This document shows positions 11,304 through 21,922 of a stretch of DNA of 64,000 nt, piece after piece (the stretch's first letter is position 1; every line of letters begins with the position of its first letter). Below the pieces are notes generated by a model. It was not told where the DNA came from. It ran no database searches and was given only the letters and a program-made list of their open reading frames with translations. The stretch is from Pezicula radicicola (Eukaryota; Ascomycota; Leotiomycetes; Helotiales; Dermateaceae): contig PDUO01000009.1 of NCBI GenBank assembly GCA_003008705.1, positions 434,001 to 498,000 of the forward strand, in the 5' to 3' direction. Both the position numbers and the translations under genes were made by a program.

Positions 11304-13607
11304 CATAGCAAAAATGGGCAATACAACCAGAATATTGGAGATAGCAAGACGAACTCGTAAGACATCTTGGCATCTTTCCACAAGTAGCTTTCAATACTCC
11401 GCTTGCGCCCTTGACAAAGCAGCTTTTGACAACTTTTAACTTCAATCATTATCATTGAAAGCGATATTGATTATCGTCATCTGCAAGCTACGAGCCATTG
11501 GAAGCTCGTCCCCGATGCGATAACGCTGATTCGACCAATCACCCCCACCTTACACAGCATTGCTGTATGATAAGCTGATGCGCGCGCGGCGCGTTCACGC
11601 GCCTGTCCAGCAAGCCGATGACATTACCGTGGCTCTACCGTAGAACACCGATTTCTACAGACTATCTCTACCAAATTACCAATGCAGCTAAGAAGGATCT
11701 CGGTATTAAGCTCCTCTTGCATCTACTGCCAAGACGTGCAATGTCAAATTTTCATAGAGACTGGCTTCGTGGGAAACAAGCTCAACGAACAGAAGTATCA
11801 GCATTTTTGGAAGGGAATAGGAAGATGGAAAAGAAAAGTATTTTAGCCTCTAGTAGTAGTATGGAGCGACAACATCTCCAAGCTCAAATAACGCTTATTT
11901 CTCTGATGGAGAAGCAGCAAACGAGGTGAATAGAGAACCCTCGTATGTATGTCCCCGTACGGCTCGTATGGGGTACCAAAAGGTGGAGCGGGATACGGAG
12001 TTATAGAGCGAACGCCGTCCGGACAGAGAGCAACCGCTCCGTTCGCTGTCGTACAGCGTCATGACACTTGCATAATACCGGTCAGACAAGCAAGGTGACA
12101 TTGAGATGTGACGGCTTGCCACCCCATACTGCAATGCAAGTCTTCTAGAACCTACGGCTCCGGTGACGCCGGTCTAGGATAAGAGGCTGGCCAGTTCAAC
12201 CTTGTGAACTGATGACAAGCAAGAATGACTACGGGGCGATTACTAAATGCAGTGTCCAAGAATCTGATATTAAACAGTGCACGAACCGCCTAACGGAAAT
12301 CCCGACATCGACTAACATGAAATGCAGGTCGCCCTGAACTGAATGTCACAATAAAAGAAAACAGTAAGAAAATATATGCGCGCAAAGGATATATCCCTCA
12401 ATACGCTGCCGATAGAGACTTCCGAGATTAATGTGTTCTGCTCTCGAGCCGGTGACGATGTTGTAACAAAATCGTCAAATATCATCTCCGTATCATACTT
12501 CGTACTCTGTTATATTTGCCTTAGCATCGCACTTAGGTTTCGTAATACACCAGAACCTGCTACCCCAGCTCCAACTATGTGATTATACGGGCTTATTTGG
12601 AATATAGGGAGCCATGGTGCCATCGTGCTTCGAATGTGTTCTCTCCGTTTAGGACTCGGGACTCTCCCTCTCCAAGCAAATGGGCCTACAGGCTTCGGGG
12701 TTTGGATGGTGATAATCCACTGGCAGTGCTCAGAATCGTGGACGAGTGATTGAAACTATCGAGACGTCAGCTATTGGAACATAATAGACTTGCAGTAGGG
12801 CCACTTTACAATTGTTTAAGATGCTGGCCTGGGAACTGGTCCCTTCCTATTAAGTCTAAGTGCTCTTCGAAACCGTGGAAAGGCGACGTGTTTTTCGACT
12901 ATGTACACTGGGGATACGGATTCTGCTTCGACGGTTTTTGGTACCTGGGAAGCTCTCGCTCGCCATGGAAATGATGGCCGTCTGTCTACCTTGTCGAAGT
13001 TCTGTATCTGCTCGCCTCGGATTTCGAGTTGCCCACGGCTGGGCTGGCCAGCATATGCGCAGACGTTCTCAGCATTGTGCGAGCATTTGTTGTGAAGTAT
13101 TATAGACGTCGTCTTGACCTCTGGCTTCGTTAAAATTGGAGTGATGGCGCCATCGAGGCCTCCAATCGCGTTCACATCGCGAAAAGACACATTACTGGCG
13201 TGAATTGATTCGTATTCGGGATACGGTACGGAGGCATGACGCTAGTCTACAGCTGGACGAAAGCTTCTTCCCTCGAAGTTTCTCCGACTTCATCACTTTC
13301 ATCCAACACCACAACACCAGGAAACAACCTCGATAGGCTCAGTCTTCACTGGCGCTGTGCATACTTGAAGCCGGCACCCAATGCTTACTTGCAGTCCAAA
13401 CTGTGGCGACTATCATTCTGGAAAATCCAGGTGGAACGGATTGCAATATTACCGCAACTAACTCTCAATAGTGTGAAAATAGGTATAATTATCAGGGCTA
13501 TGCAGGACATACCGCGGTGTGTAGGCACGATGCTACTCTTCCACTATGCCCAATTGATTGCTTGTCGAGTTCATCCACGCTGCGCAGAATCGGTGACATC
13601 GGTCTGG
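11304..13607. other. gene-poor stretch with possible coding relics
   Basis: No complete gene could be built. Short frames on both strands (for example 11618-11929 plus, 12816-13190 minus, 13236-13649 plus) lack recognisable motifs and splice into nothing convincing. Near 12560 the minus strand reads GAGVAGSG inside a 38-codon frame, reminiscent of a nucleotide-binding glycine loop. Near 13395-13450 the plus strand has a few cysteine codons. These could be remnants of decayed genes. I would not annotate them as genes. Confidence 0.4.
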
Positions 13608-14714
13608 TCAGGCACTCTTCGGCTTTCTGCCATGGACGAAATGGATTAGACAGTAAAAATGGTTCTTTTTCCTTCGCATTTCGTTTTTGACGCCGGCTAT
13701 GAGGAATTGTGCCTCCTCATGGCTCCATCCCAAGATGCGGGTAAAGAAGGCTAGAGTGAAAGGTTCTACTGATTCGAGGCTTTGTACCAATTGATAAGTA
13801 CCGATTTCCTTTTGCTTGTGGTCTTTGGGCCAAGGGCCGATGGGAAGCTATATTGTAGATATATGAGAGCCAGGACTGACACGATGATATGCGATCCGTC
13901 AGAGGTGTTCCCCGTCGAACACTACTATGAACAACTATACCGGGAACAAGTGGGAGAGAAGAAAAGCCTGTTAAGCAAAACTCACTCGGTGAATTATTTC
14001 CGTCACATCTTCGAAGCCTGCATCAATCATCTTCTGCTTGTTTTCGGCCGCAACTCTCAGTCGTTTGCCGAACTTCCTGCTGGCTTCGTTCGCTTTCAAC
14101 TGCCATTCCAATGTAAATGGCGCATTCTTATACTCGGGATCTTCGTCATTTCTGATCCACGTTTCATACTCCTGCATCTCCAAATATCCTCCAGGCTTTA
14201 AATGCTTGAAAACCTCGCTATACAATTTACCCCAGTCCCCGACACTGCCAGCCATGCCTCGTCCATGAATGAAATCGAAGGCTTCACTCTCTTGCCATGT
14301 CCAAGGCGCTTCCACATCGTCGATTATGAATCTACAATTTGGAGCTATCCATTCTGGCTGGATCGGAGAGAGATCAGTGCCAATCACTACTGCACTTGGG
14401 TGTTGGTGCGCAAAGTCAAGAGCCCAAATTCCAGTTCCAGTACCGAAGTCAAGCACTCTTTGTGGGTTTTTGGGAATTGGCGCTGTTATAAGCTCGCCTT
14501 TCAAGAACATCTTGAAGATGTGATGAAGCAGATCTAAACGGTCCTGCTCTTTCTCATCATTTGGGAGCATGTAAGACCCTTCCCGGTACGCGTGGTAGCG
14601 GCGGCCATTTTCGTATCTGTATTCAAGCACTGAAGGGCCTAATGAAGTGGTGAGCATTCCATTCACCGACTCTCCGTATGCGGAATCGATATCGACGTTT
14701 TCGCTCGTCTGCAT
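13608..14714 (-). CDS. LaeA-like SAM-dependent methyltransferase
   Basis: Class I methyltransferase of the large fungal group around the secondary-metabolism regulator LaeA. Exons are 14714-13986 and 13847-13608, giving 322 residues, normal for the group. The 138-base intron has a perfect GTGAGT donor and a TATAG acceptor. Splicing joins EIIHR to LPIGPWPKD, the expected continuation. The family opening RYENGRRYHAYREG is at residues 33-46 and LPNDEKEQDRLDL at 50-62. The SAM-binding VLDFGTGTGIWALD is at 87-100 and IGTDLSPIQP at 111-120. The C-terminal FFTRILGW is also typical. LaeA itself has a longer N-terminus. Most members of this group have no known substrate, so the role here (small-molecule methylation or regulation) is open. 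Confidence 0.9.
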
Positions 14715-16026
14715 TCGGCGTCAGCTGCATTCTTATACAAGAGAGAGAAATGGACATCAGGTTCTAGTGGTGCGGGTAGCGCTGTCTCGTCTTGATTTGA
14801 CATTATGCGTCTCCAGTCAAAGAATCTTGGGGAAATGTAAACCAGATTTAGGCGCGTCCGTCCTTATTTGAGAGTATTTCCAGTTTCCCGCCTTCCTCAT
14901 TCAGTCGATAGCGCATAAACCAGCGTATAATGTGATCCATGATGGAATTCTCGTGCGATCTTTTCATTGGGCTTCGTGCTTAGAAAAATTATGGAAGGGT
15001 TCCTATTGGCTACTATATAACCTCGATTCCGCTTTATTCCCAGCTCATGCAGTCTCGCCATAATCCTACGGCAGTAGTACCGCAGGCCCCTATTTAGGCT
15101 TTGCAGAACAGAAGTGACACGTCACAATATAGCACGATCAAAGCTTTTTATTGGTCTTCGCCACACGATCGTGTTTCTTTTGTAATTTGCATCCATTTGG
15201 CCACAAACTTTAGGTTCTTACCAAACTAAACTTCAATTCTGCTATGAGTTAGGGTTACATTTTGTAGGGTCTTGGAGTGTAAACAATAATTACCACAAAT
15301 GCCTTTAATCATCCCGCTTGCAGCGCGATTTCCAAGAATTTATTGCGCCTTTAGCTTGCTTAGCTGACCACCGAGTACCCACTCTAGAGGATATCTATAG
15401 AACAAGGACAGTTGTACTCACTGTTTAAACGTCGATGTATCTAAAATTCCAAAGACGAATATTCAAGTCCATAAACAAAATCAAATTTGTTAACCGGAAA
15501 TAACACTTGTGAGCTTTTACAGTTTATCCTGGAACCTTAGCCAAGTCAATAGCCACGTCTAGCACTCTCAGAATGTCTCTCCTATTTATATACCTAGATC
15601 TTGTTGCACATCTTCACACGCTATCACAGTGCATTAGCGTAAGGTTCCTTTCGTCTACATTTCGAATGATGTGCGACTAGACACGATGGACAGGCTTTGA
15701 AGTGGACCTAAGTAGCAGCACCTCGTCATATTCAGACCAAAACTTGCATTTTGTCGCATGTCTGTAAGCCCCTGTCACTTTTGATTTCTATGGTAATGGA
15801 TCTTTAGTTGCTTATAGGTATGCATTTCTTGTGCTTGGGGGGAGAAAGGGTTTGGTTAGGTTGGGCTTTTATGGTTTCATGGATATTAGGTGGGAGTACT
15901 TATTGGTGAGTTCTGGTGTAATCATTGTTTTATGCTTTTTAGTAGGGCTTAGTTAAAGTAAGTTACGGGAACGATTGGAAGGTTCCAGGTTCTGGGAAAG
16001 GGCGTCATATGGGTAAGGTATGGTAT
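14715..16026. other. intergenic region
   Basis: About 1.3 kb upstream of the methyltransferase. There is no open frame of note, no RNA gene and no clear repeat. It includes the presumed methyltransferase promoter. Confidence 0.5.
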
Positions 16027-16210
16027 GCTAGCCACTACCTTACTTCGTAATCTTACATGCCCGAATAATCTTTATTTCTATCTGAGCGCATCAAGGGTAA
16101 TCAACCAATTACTCAACGAGGAAGTCTCATTTTTTTGCTTTATTTAGCTAGTTGCGCTCAGACAGGAATAAAGAATTATTCGGGCATGTACGAAGTAGTT
16201 AGTGAAAGCT
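16027..16210. repeat. MITE-like foldback element with ~58-base inverted arms
   Basis: Bases 16027-16090 and 16153-16210 are imperfect inverted copies of each other. Both contain CATGCCCGAATAAT followed by TTTATT and TCTGAGCGC, read on opposite strands. A 62-base AT-rich middle separates them. Length (about 184 bases), long terminal inverted repeats and lack of coding capacity fit a MITE or solo foldback transposon. I cannot see a clear target-site duplication. Confidence 0.75.
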
Positions 16211-16680
16211 GGTAGAGCGAAACTTATGCCACTACTTAACTAAGCGAGAGTCTATATCGATCTTTATTCTTGGCTTTTAAGGAGGTACATAAGTACCTAC
16301 TTAGATTATGAATTTAAGTATTTATTGACAGATTATTTGAAGCTGCGCCCAGATCAAATAACAAGTAGTTACGTCACTTAAGCCTATGCAAGCCATTCCA
16401 TGTACTTAATTGAACTAAACTAGGTACCTGGGTACTTAAAACAAGTGAGTCACCCAAAACAATAAGCGACCGTACTACTGTAAGCTCCCGTCCCGTCGAA
16501 TTACCAAACAAACTAACAACAACCCGCCTCACTTAAAAACCCCCCAATCACTTTACCCACATCCCCATCTCTCCCCCGTACCCAAAATTCTAAAACTCTC
16601 CAAAACCCTAATACCCCACAAAACCGCCGCCCCATCTTTAATCCTTACTCCACGATAATTAAGGGGGAAAAAAAGAAAAT
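16211..16680. other. intergenic region
   Basis: AT-rich until about 16440. It then becomes a C-rich, A-rich stretch with CCCCC and AAAA tracts leading up to the small open frame at 16681. Nothing else is recognisable. Confidence 0.45.
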
Positions 16681-17013
16681 ATGTCTCATTTAACCTACTT
16701 CCTTCGTCAAATCACTAAAAAAGCATCACATCCAAATCCACTTATATATGGTATGCAAATTGAGCGAGCGAGGAAGAAGTATCTTGTAAGGGGAGAGATT
16801 GAGGATGGGAAGGAGGGGGCGGTTGCGCTTGGGGGGCCTGTGGTATCGGAAGAGGAGGTTAAAAGGGAGGAGAGGGGTGAGAGGGGAGATAGTGATATGG
16901 AGCGGGAGGGTGATGGGGTTAAGGGGGGAGTGGATGGAGTGGATGGGGTGGAGGCTGAGTGTGGGAGAGGGGATGCAGAGGATTCTGGTGGGGGTGGGGG
17001 AAATATGGACTAA
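16681..17013 (+). CDS. small hypothetical protein, glycine/glutamate-rich tail
   Basis: A 110-codon frame starts in good context (AAAAT before ATG). The first 35 residues (MSHLTYFLRQITKKASHPNP, then IERARKKY) have the composition of a normal basic protein. The rest is a purine-rich run coding mostly glycine, glutamate and aspartate, with GGGGG near the end. I do not recognise the family. It may be a short real protein with a disordered acidic tail, or an open frame kept open by the G-rich strand. A conserved N-terminus would decide between these. Confidence 0.4.
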   Translation: MSHLTYFLRQITKKASHPNPLIYGMQIERARKKYLVRGEIEDGKEGAVALGGPVVSEEEVKREERGERGDSDMEREGDGVKGGVDGVDGVEAECGRGDAEDSGGGGGNMD

Positions 17014-17591
17014 CTTGATTAAGCGAGGAGGCTCCTGTAAGGATATTTGGGTTGAAGTGATGTGAGCTTTATTGGTTGTTCATTTGGTGTTGGTTGTTAT
17101 GGTGTTTGGTGGTTTATGGTGGCTTCTCTCTACTTTATATGCGATATTGCAATATACCCCTCCCATTATTTTGTACTATACATTTGTTTTGGAACATTAG
17201 GTTGTTACAGTATGCTAAGATGTTTCGGCTGGCCGTTAGAAAGCAGAAACCATTAACTGGGATTTTGTGTACATTAAGAGAGATATAATAACTAAGTTAG
17301 GCTAAAATAGGTTTTATAGAAGTTCCTACGAGTCAATAGCTAGAGCGTAGGATAGTCTGATGGGTGAAGCGGCTTTCCTGCCATCACTTTTATTAGTTAA
17401 GTGCAAGTTTATACGGTATGCCTACTGCAGCTTACTCAAGTTTGGAAGTCCTTCATATTAGTAAAACCTTCACCCCTAGACTATCCATAGCAAGTGCCCA
17501 CGGCGTTCTACCCCATGTCACGCATACTCTCCAGATCTCTCCAAGAGGAAGGAAATCGGATTTTTCGACGCCTCCGTTACTGTTGAACCTT
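17014..17591. other. intergenic, possible decayed 3' end of the neighbouring regulator
   Basis: No separate gene is visible. On the minus strand, between about 17430 and 17590, a frame offset by one base from the regulator's last exon reads [18 protein letters not shown] and continues to a stop near 17461. This could be the original C-terminus after a frameshift, or an unrecognised exon. Confidence 0.4.
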
Positions 17592-18665
17592 TCAGACTGG
17601 TGCAGACCCAATTACAGAAAGCAAGGCACCGGAAGCATTGAGATGGACTTCCCAGTCTTGTCCATAGCCTTTATATAACTTTGTTTCACGGAAGACCTGA
17701 GCAAATTAGTAGGCGAGATAAGTTCCTTCTCCTTGCAAAGTCCCAGCTATGGCCGCGTACCTCGATTGCCAATAGCTGCATTGAGCAACAAAGGATTTCG
17801 ACTCCAAGTCTCAAATGATCCAAGCCACTCAAAGTAGGTAAAATATCCAAATATAGGTGTAGTTCTTGAATCGAAAGAGAATGATATTGATCGAAGTCCT
17901 CTAGTAATTCTTGTTCTCTCTCACTATTGCCGTTATAGACAAAGAGCATCTGGTGAAGCACACTGAACGCCAATGCTACAAAGTAAGAAGGCTTAGAATG
18001 TAGTAGCAGGCTAGGCAACCAACCACGCCCGAGTGTCCCAATCGATGGTGGATAGAAATAGTACTGGAGTGGAAACTCACTATCCATGTAGTAAAAGATC
18101 ATGGCTAGATCGTGTTCGCTTTCGACTTTAGCTACATCTGGTGCTATGTCCAACCCGCCATTAATATTTTGCTCTTGTGGCAATAAGTCATAGAGGCTCT
18201 CTGAAGAGCTGTCAATACTGTGTGAGAGGAGAGAATACTGAGATAGCTCATCGGACCGGTTTTCATCTCTTGACGAACCAGAGACCAGCGTTTTTCTCCT
18301 TGGTGCGTCCGAGTAGACTTGCAGACTGACGAGCATGTAGCAAATAGCTTATGCTTGTTGCCTGGAATGAGGACTGATCAGATTCAGGTTGCCTAAAGGA
18401 TCCTTGCTGATCAACTCCAATATCCAATCTCGATATTGACTTTTCCTGATTTCTCCGCGCTCTTCGGATGCTCTAGCTTTGGCTAACTACACGCTTGATC
18501 TTTTCGACCTCTGCCTTCTGATTGCGGGTATTGTCCATCCGGCTTGGGACCATAGCCATGACAAGTCAAGTGACGCGAAGTACAAGTTGTACATGCCGGT
18601 CGCGTCTCATCGCATTTCTTCTTGCGAATGCGACAAGTCCAACATCCAGTAGTGCTTCGTGACAT
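17592..18665 (-). CDS. Zn2Cys6 transcription factor, short C-terminus
   Basis: Fungal binuclear zinc-cluster regulator. The model is 18665-18491, 18347-17761 and 17678-17592, giving 282 residues. The zinc cluster is at residues 8-35, with six cysteines in the order C-X2-C-X6-C-X6-C-X2-C-X6-C, followed by GYGPKPDGQ. The middle resembles the Fungal_trans_2 domain. Intron 2 (82 bases, donor GTACGC) joins QLLAIE to [20 protein letters not shown], a typical stretch of this family. Intron 1 (143 bases) was chosen to restore frame and is less certain. The protein ends soon after that stretch, while relatives usually run to 400-500 residues, so a frameshift or missed exon near 17595 is possible. It is divergent from DPH1 over 309 bases. 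Confidence 0.75.
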
Positions 18666-18974
18666 TGTGATTGATCATGAATTATCTACGCAGTGCAAGC
18701 AGAACGTGGAAATTGCTGCTACCTGTGCATATCGATAACATGGGCAGGTTCTGGAGTCCTTGATATAGGTAGGGGGAGGGGACTAAGTTATATCTCACCG
18801 TTTTTCTTTCTGCCACGCAAAATACTCCTTACAGGGGCTGCTAGCATACCCACTACAAAGCGGTGAGACATATCTTACAGTATGATGGCGGGGTAATTTT
18901 ACCGTACATTTTCTTTCCAAGGTGCCATTCAGACCTCAACATATTTGTCAACACCGCACTTACATTCTTTTGCT
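18666..18974. promoter_or_regulatory. shared divergent promoter between Zn2Cys6 regulator and DPH1
   Basis: The 309 bases between the two start codons must contain both promoters. I see no clear TATA box or known operator. Confidence 0.5.
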
Positions 18975-20349
18975 ATGGAAGAAGACCGAGCTGAGGGTAA
19001 TCTAGGCATTGCCGCAGATATCGAGGAAAGAGAAGCTGCACAAAGACAGCCAAAGAAGCGCTTTGTTGGAAGGAGGCAAGCTGCAGAAGCTGCGTCAAAA
19101 AATGGCACAAACGGCGCCTTAGAGACGAGTGGTGCGATCCAGGGTAGGTTTCCTTGAGAGATGGAAAATGGCACGAGGCTGACAGAAAGTCACAGTCGCG
19201 ACTCCGCGACGACCTCCTCGCATGCTGAACCAAGTCCCGCCTGAAATATTGAACGATCCCGATATCAACGCTGCCATTGCGCTCCTTCCACCAAATTACT
19301 CCTTTGAAATCCATAAAACAATCCACCGAATCCGAACTAATGGGTCGAAGAAGGTAGCCCTCCAAATGCCAGAAGGCCTTCTTCTGTTTGCTACTACCAT
19401 CTCCGATATTCTGACCCAGTTTTGCCCTGGCATCGAGACACTCATAATGGGTGATGTAACATATGGAGCCTGCTGTATAGACGACTATACTGCTAGAGCT
19501 TTAGGATGTGATTTGTTGGTTCACTACGCACACTCGTGCCTCATTCCTGTCGATGTCACCAAGATCAAGACATTGTATGTGTTCGTGGATATTAGTATTG
19601 ATACAGCACACCTTCTGGCGACTTTGGAAAGAAATTTTCCCTCAGGGAAGACAATTGCAATGGTTGGGACTATCCAGTTCAACGCAACATTACATGGAGT
19701 CAGAGCACCACTGGAGAAGGCCGGTTACAAGGTCTTAATACCACAAATATCACCTCTTAGTAAGGGAGAGATACTTGGCTGTACGTCTCCCCAGCTGCAA
19801 TCTACTGATGGTGTCGATATGATTCTCTATCTTGGAGACGGTAGGTTTCACCTAGAGAGCGCGATGATACATAACCCATCCATACCAGCCTATCGTTATG
19901 ATCCATATTCTCGAAAGCTCACCCACGAAACCTACGATCATGCCGAAATGCATACACTTCGTCGGACAGCTATATCGTCTGCCAAAACTGCAAAGAAATG
20001 GGGCCTCATTCTTGGTTCGTTGGGAAGACAAGGAAATCCACATACTCTCACTCTCGTAGAGAAAAAGCTCGAAGCTGTCGGGATTCCATACGTCAACTTG
20101 TTACTGAGTGAAATCTTCCCGGGCAAGCTAGCGATGATGGCCGATGTCGAATGTTGGGTGCAGGTTGCTTGTCCGAGGTTGAGCATTGATTGGGGCTATG
20201 CCTTTGAAAGACCGCTTTTGACGCCATATGAGGCCTTGATCGTCCTTGGGGAGAAAGAAGATTGGGGCAAGGCCAACGGTGATGTTTATCCTATGGATTA
20301 TTATGGGCGAGAAGGCCTAGGAAGAACGAAGGCTGCAGTAGCTAGCTGA
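18975..20349 (+). CDS. DPH1: 2-(3-amino-3-carboxypropyl)histidine synthase subunit 1 (diphthamide synthesis)
   Basis: DPH1, with DPH2, uses a 4Fe-4S cluster to move the 3-amino-3-carboxypropyl group of SAM onto a histidine of elongation factor 2. This is the first step to diphthamide, in the cytosol. Exons are 18975-19143 and 19196-20349, giving 440 residues. The 52-base intron lies in the variable N-terminus. Diagnostic motifs are [37 protein letters not shown] and [12 protein letters not shown]. The three cluster cysteines are probably C150, C252 and C382, with spacings of 102 and 130 residues that agree with the family. The start at 18975 is the first ATG in frame. The upstream codons in the same frame have only a TTG. 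Confidence 0.96.
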
Positions 20350-21922
20350 AATTTATGAAACCACAGGTTGGTCCAGTTGTTCCTACCACTATTCAGGATC
20401 AGAGATAAGTCGAAGCTGGTATAGCAAGTTTACTCGGGAGTGAGGCTGATTCCATACCCCATAAGGACACTAGGACTGGTATGTAAAGCTCTTGGTTGTT
20501 AAAATATACTAGCATGAGGTCTGCAAAAACAATAGCAGGCAGTCAAAAACTAGGAGTTAATGTCGTCTTGATGGACATCAGATATGCAATGCCCAATTTG
20601 AAGATAGCCACAAGAAAAAGAGGGTTGCGTCAATATAGCATCCTGGCAAGGAGCGAGAAGCATATCTTGCGTCCATATCTAGAACATTATACAGAAACCT
20701 TAGAAGAGAATATACAATCCCAATGTAGAAACAGTCTTTTCCCTCGTGGTATTATTGTCGAACACGAGACTTGAAAAGACAATTCAAGGTTCATGAATCG
20801 GACAAGTCACGTACACCACACCAGCACGGAACTAGAAAAGTGTCACCGCCTTTTGAGGCAGGGCATCTAAGATAGGAGGGGTCCACTATTACTGCCAAGC
20901 TTTTTGTGTGCAAATGTTTCGACTCGCTTAAATAATAGTGCCTGAGTGCCTGAGTGCCTGAGTGCCTGAAAGTGATTAATTTCTAACCTTGTTTTAGGCC
21001 TTACCTACCTATACAACTATTATTACTTTAATATTTTAAATGTTATATTATAGCCTATGAGAATATCATATAGTCTTGCTTCTTCCCTATGGATTTAATA
21101 TAGTCTAAACCCTTCTATTTTAAAGCTATACTAGAATATTAGGGGGTGTATACTTCGTATCGGTCACGTGGTCTATAAAAAACACATAAGTTGCAGGGGT
21201 CTAATATACTTTAAAAAATTATTGCTCTACCTACCATTAAGATATAAGAAAACCGAAAACAGCGTTAGAAAGCCCGTATTAAGCTATATAAAGATCTATT
21301 TGCTTTAAAATCATATGAGGTTTCGTGCCAAGGCACTATTTGACCCCCCCCCCTACCCCCCTGTCTTAGATGCCCTGCACCATACCGCGAACTAAAGACA
21401 GCGGGAGAGAAGGGTTGCCTCGACTCGAAGATAAACGAATCACAGATTCAATAGAGCCCACGAGCTTTTTTCCACACAACCAATTCCCATTGACTGAAGA
21501 TTTTGTCGGTACTTACGACTACAACCATTATAGTCCATTTAGTGGCGAACTTAGCTCTAGTCCTTGGCATCAATCCGTATATCGGCGGCCTCTTTCAAGC
21601 GGCGGTCTAGACAGCGCATGCGATCCACTCCTCTCGAACACCCACCCGTCCCAGCTCCCCACCAGACTCCACGATAGCCTCACTACTGTCGCCCATTACT
21701 CATCCCTCCTCTATTCCCACCAGTCTACGCAGACAAGCCGATAACACGGAGAATTCCAGGTCTGACAGAGGAGGGCGTGCTTTTGGTTATCAGCCCGATA
21801 ACGCCGAATTTGAGCTGGTTGACTACGAGGACATACAAGAACAGCAGCACAGAGAGCAATTACGTCTGCAAAGACAAGAGAAGAGGAGGGCGAAGCTAGG
21901 GAAGCTTGAGGAGGCATTCGAG
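20350..21922. other. intergenic region upstream of the phosphate transporter
   Basis: Contains an 8-base tandem repeat (20937-20968), an AT-rich stretch (21000-21320), a TCACGTG site near 21168 and a C-tract near 21344. Two overlapping open frames precede the transporter start. One runs from an ATG at 21370 to 21744. The other is in frame with the transporter and open from about 21612. They may belong to an N-terminal extension or to the 5' leader. Confidence 0.45.
20937..20968. repeat. four perfect tandem copies of AGTGCCTG
   Basis: Four head-to-tail copies of the 8-base unit, followed by a partial degenerate copy. This is a short minisatellite in non-coding DNA. Confidence 0.95.

Noticed and set aside
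12500..12617. Minus-strand GAGVAGSG loop suggesting an FAD-dependent monooxygenase.
   Set aside because: Only 38 codons, and neither side shows further conserved motifs or plausible exons. Chance or very old relic.
12816..13190. Minus-strand 124-codon frame with several overlapping plus-strand frames.
   Set aside because: No family resemblance and no splice partners. Long overlapping frames occur by chance in this GC-richer patch.
20496..20774. Plus-strand 92-codon frame after DPH1.
   Set aside because: Basic, low-information sequence without start context or motif; lies in the DPH1 3' region.
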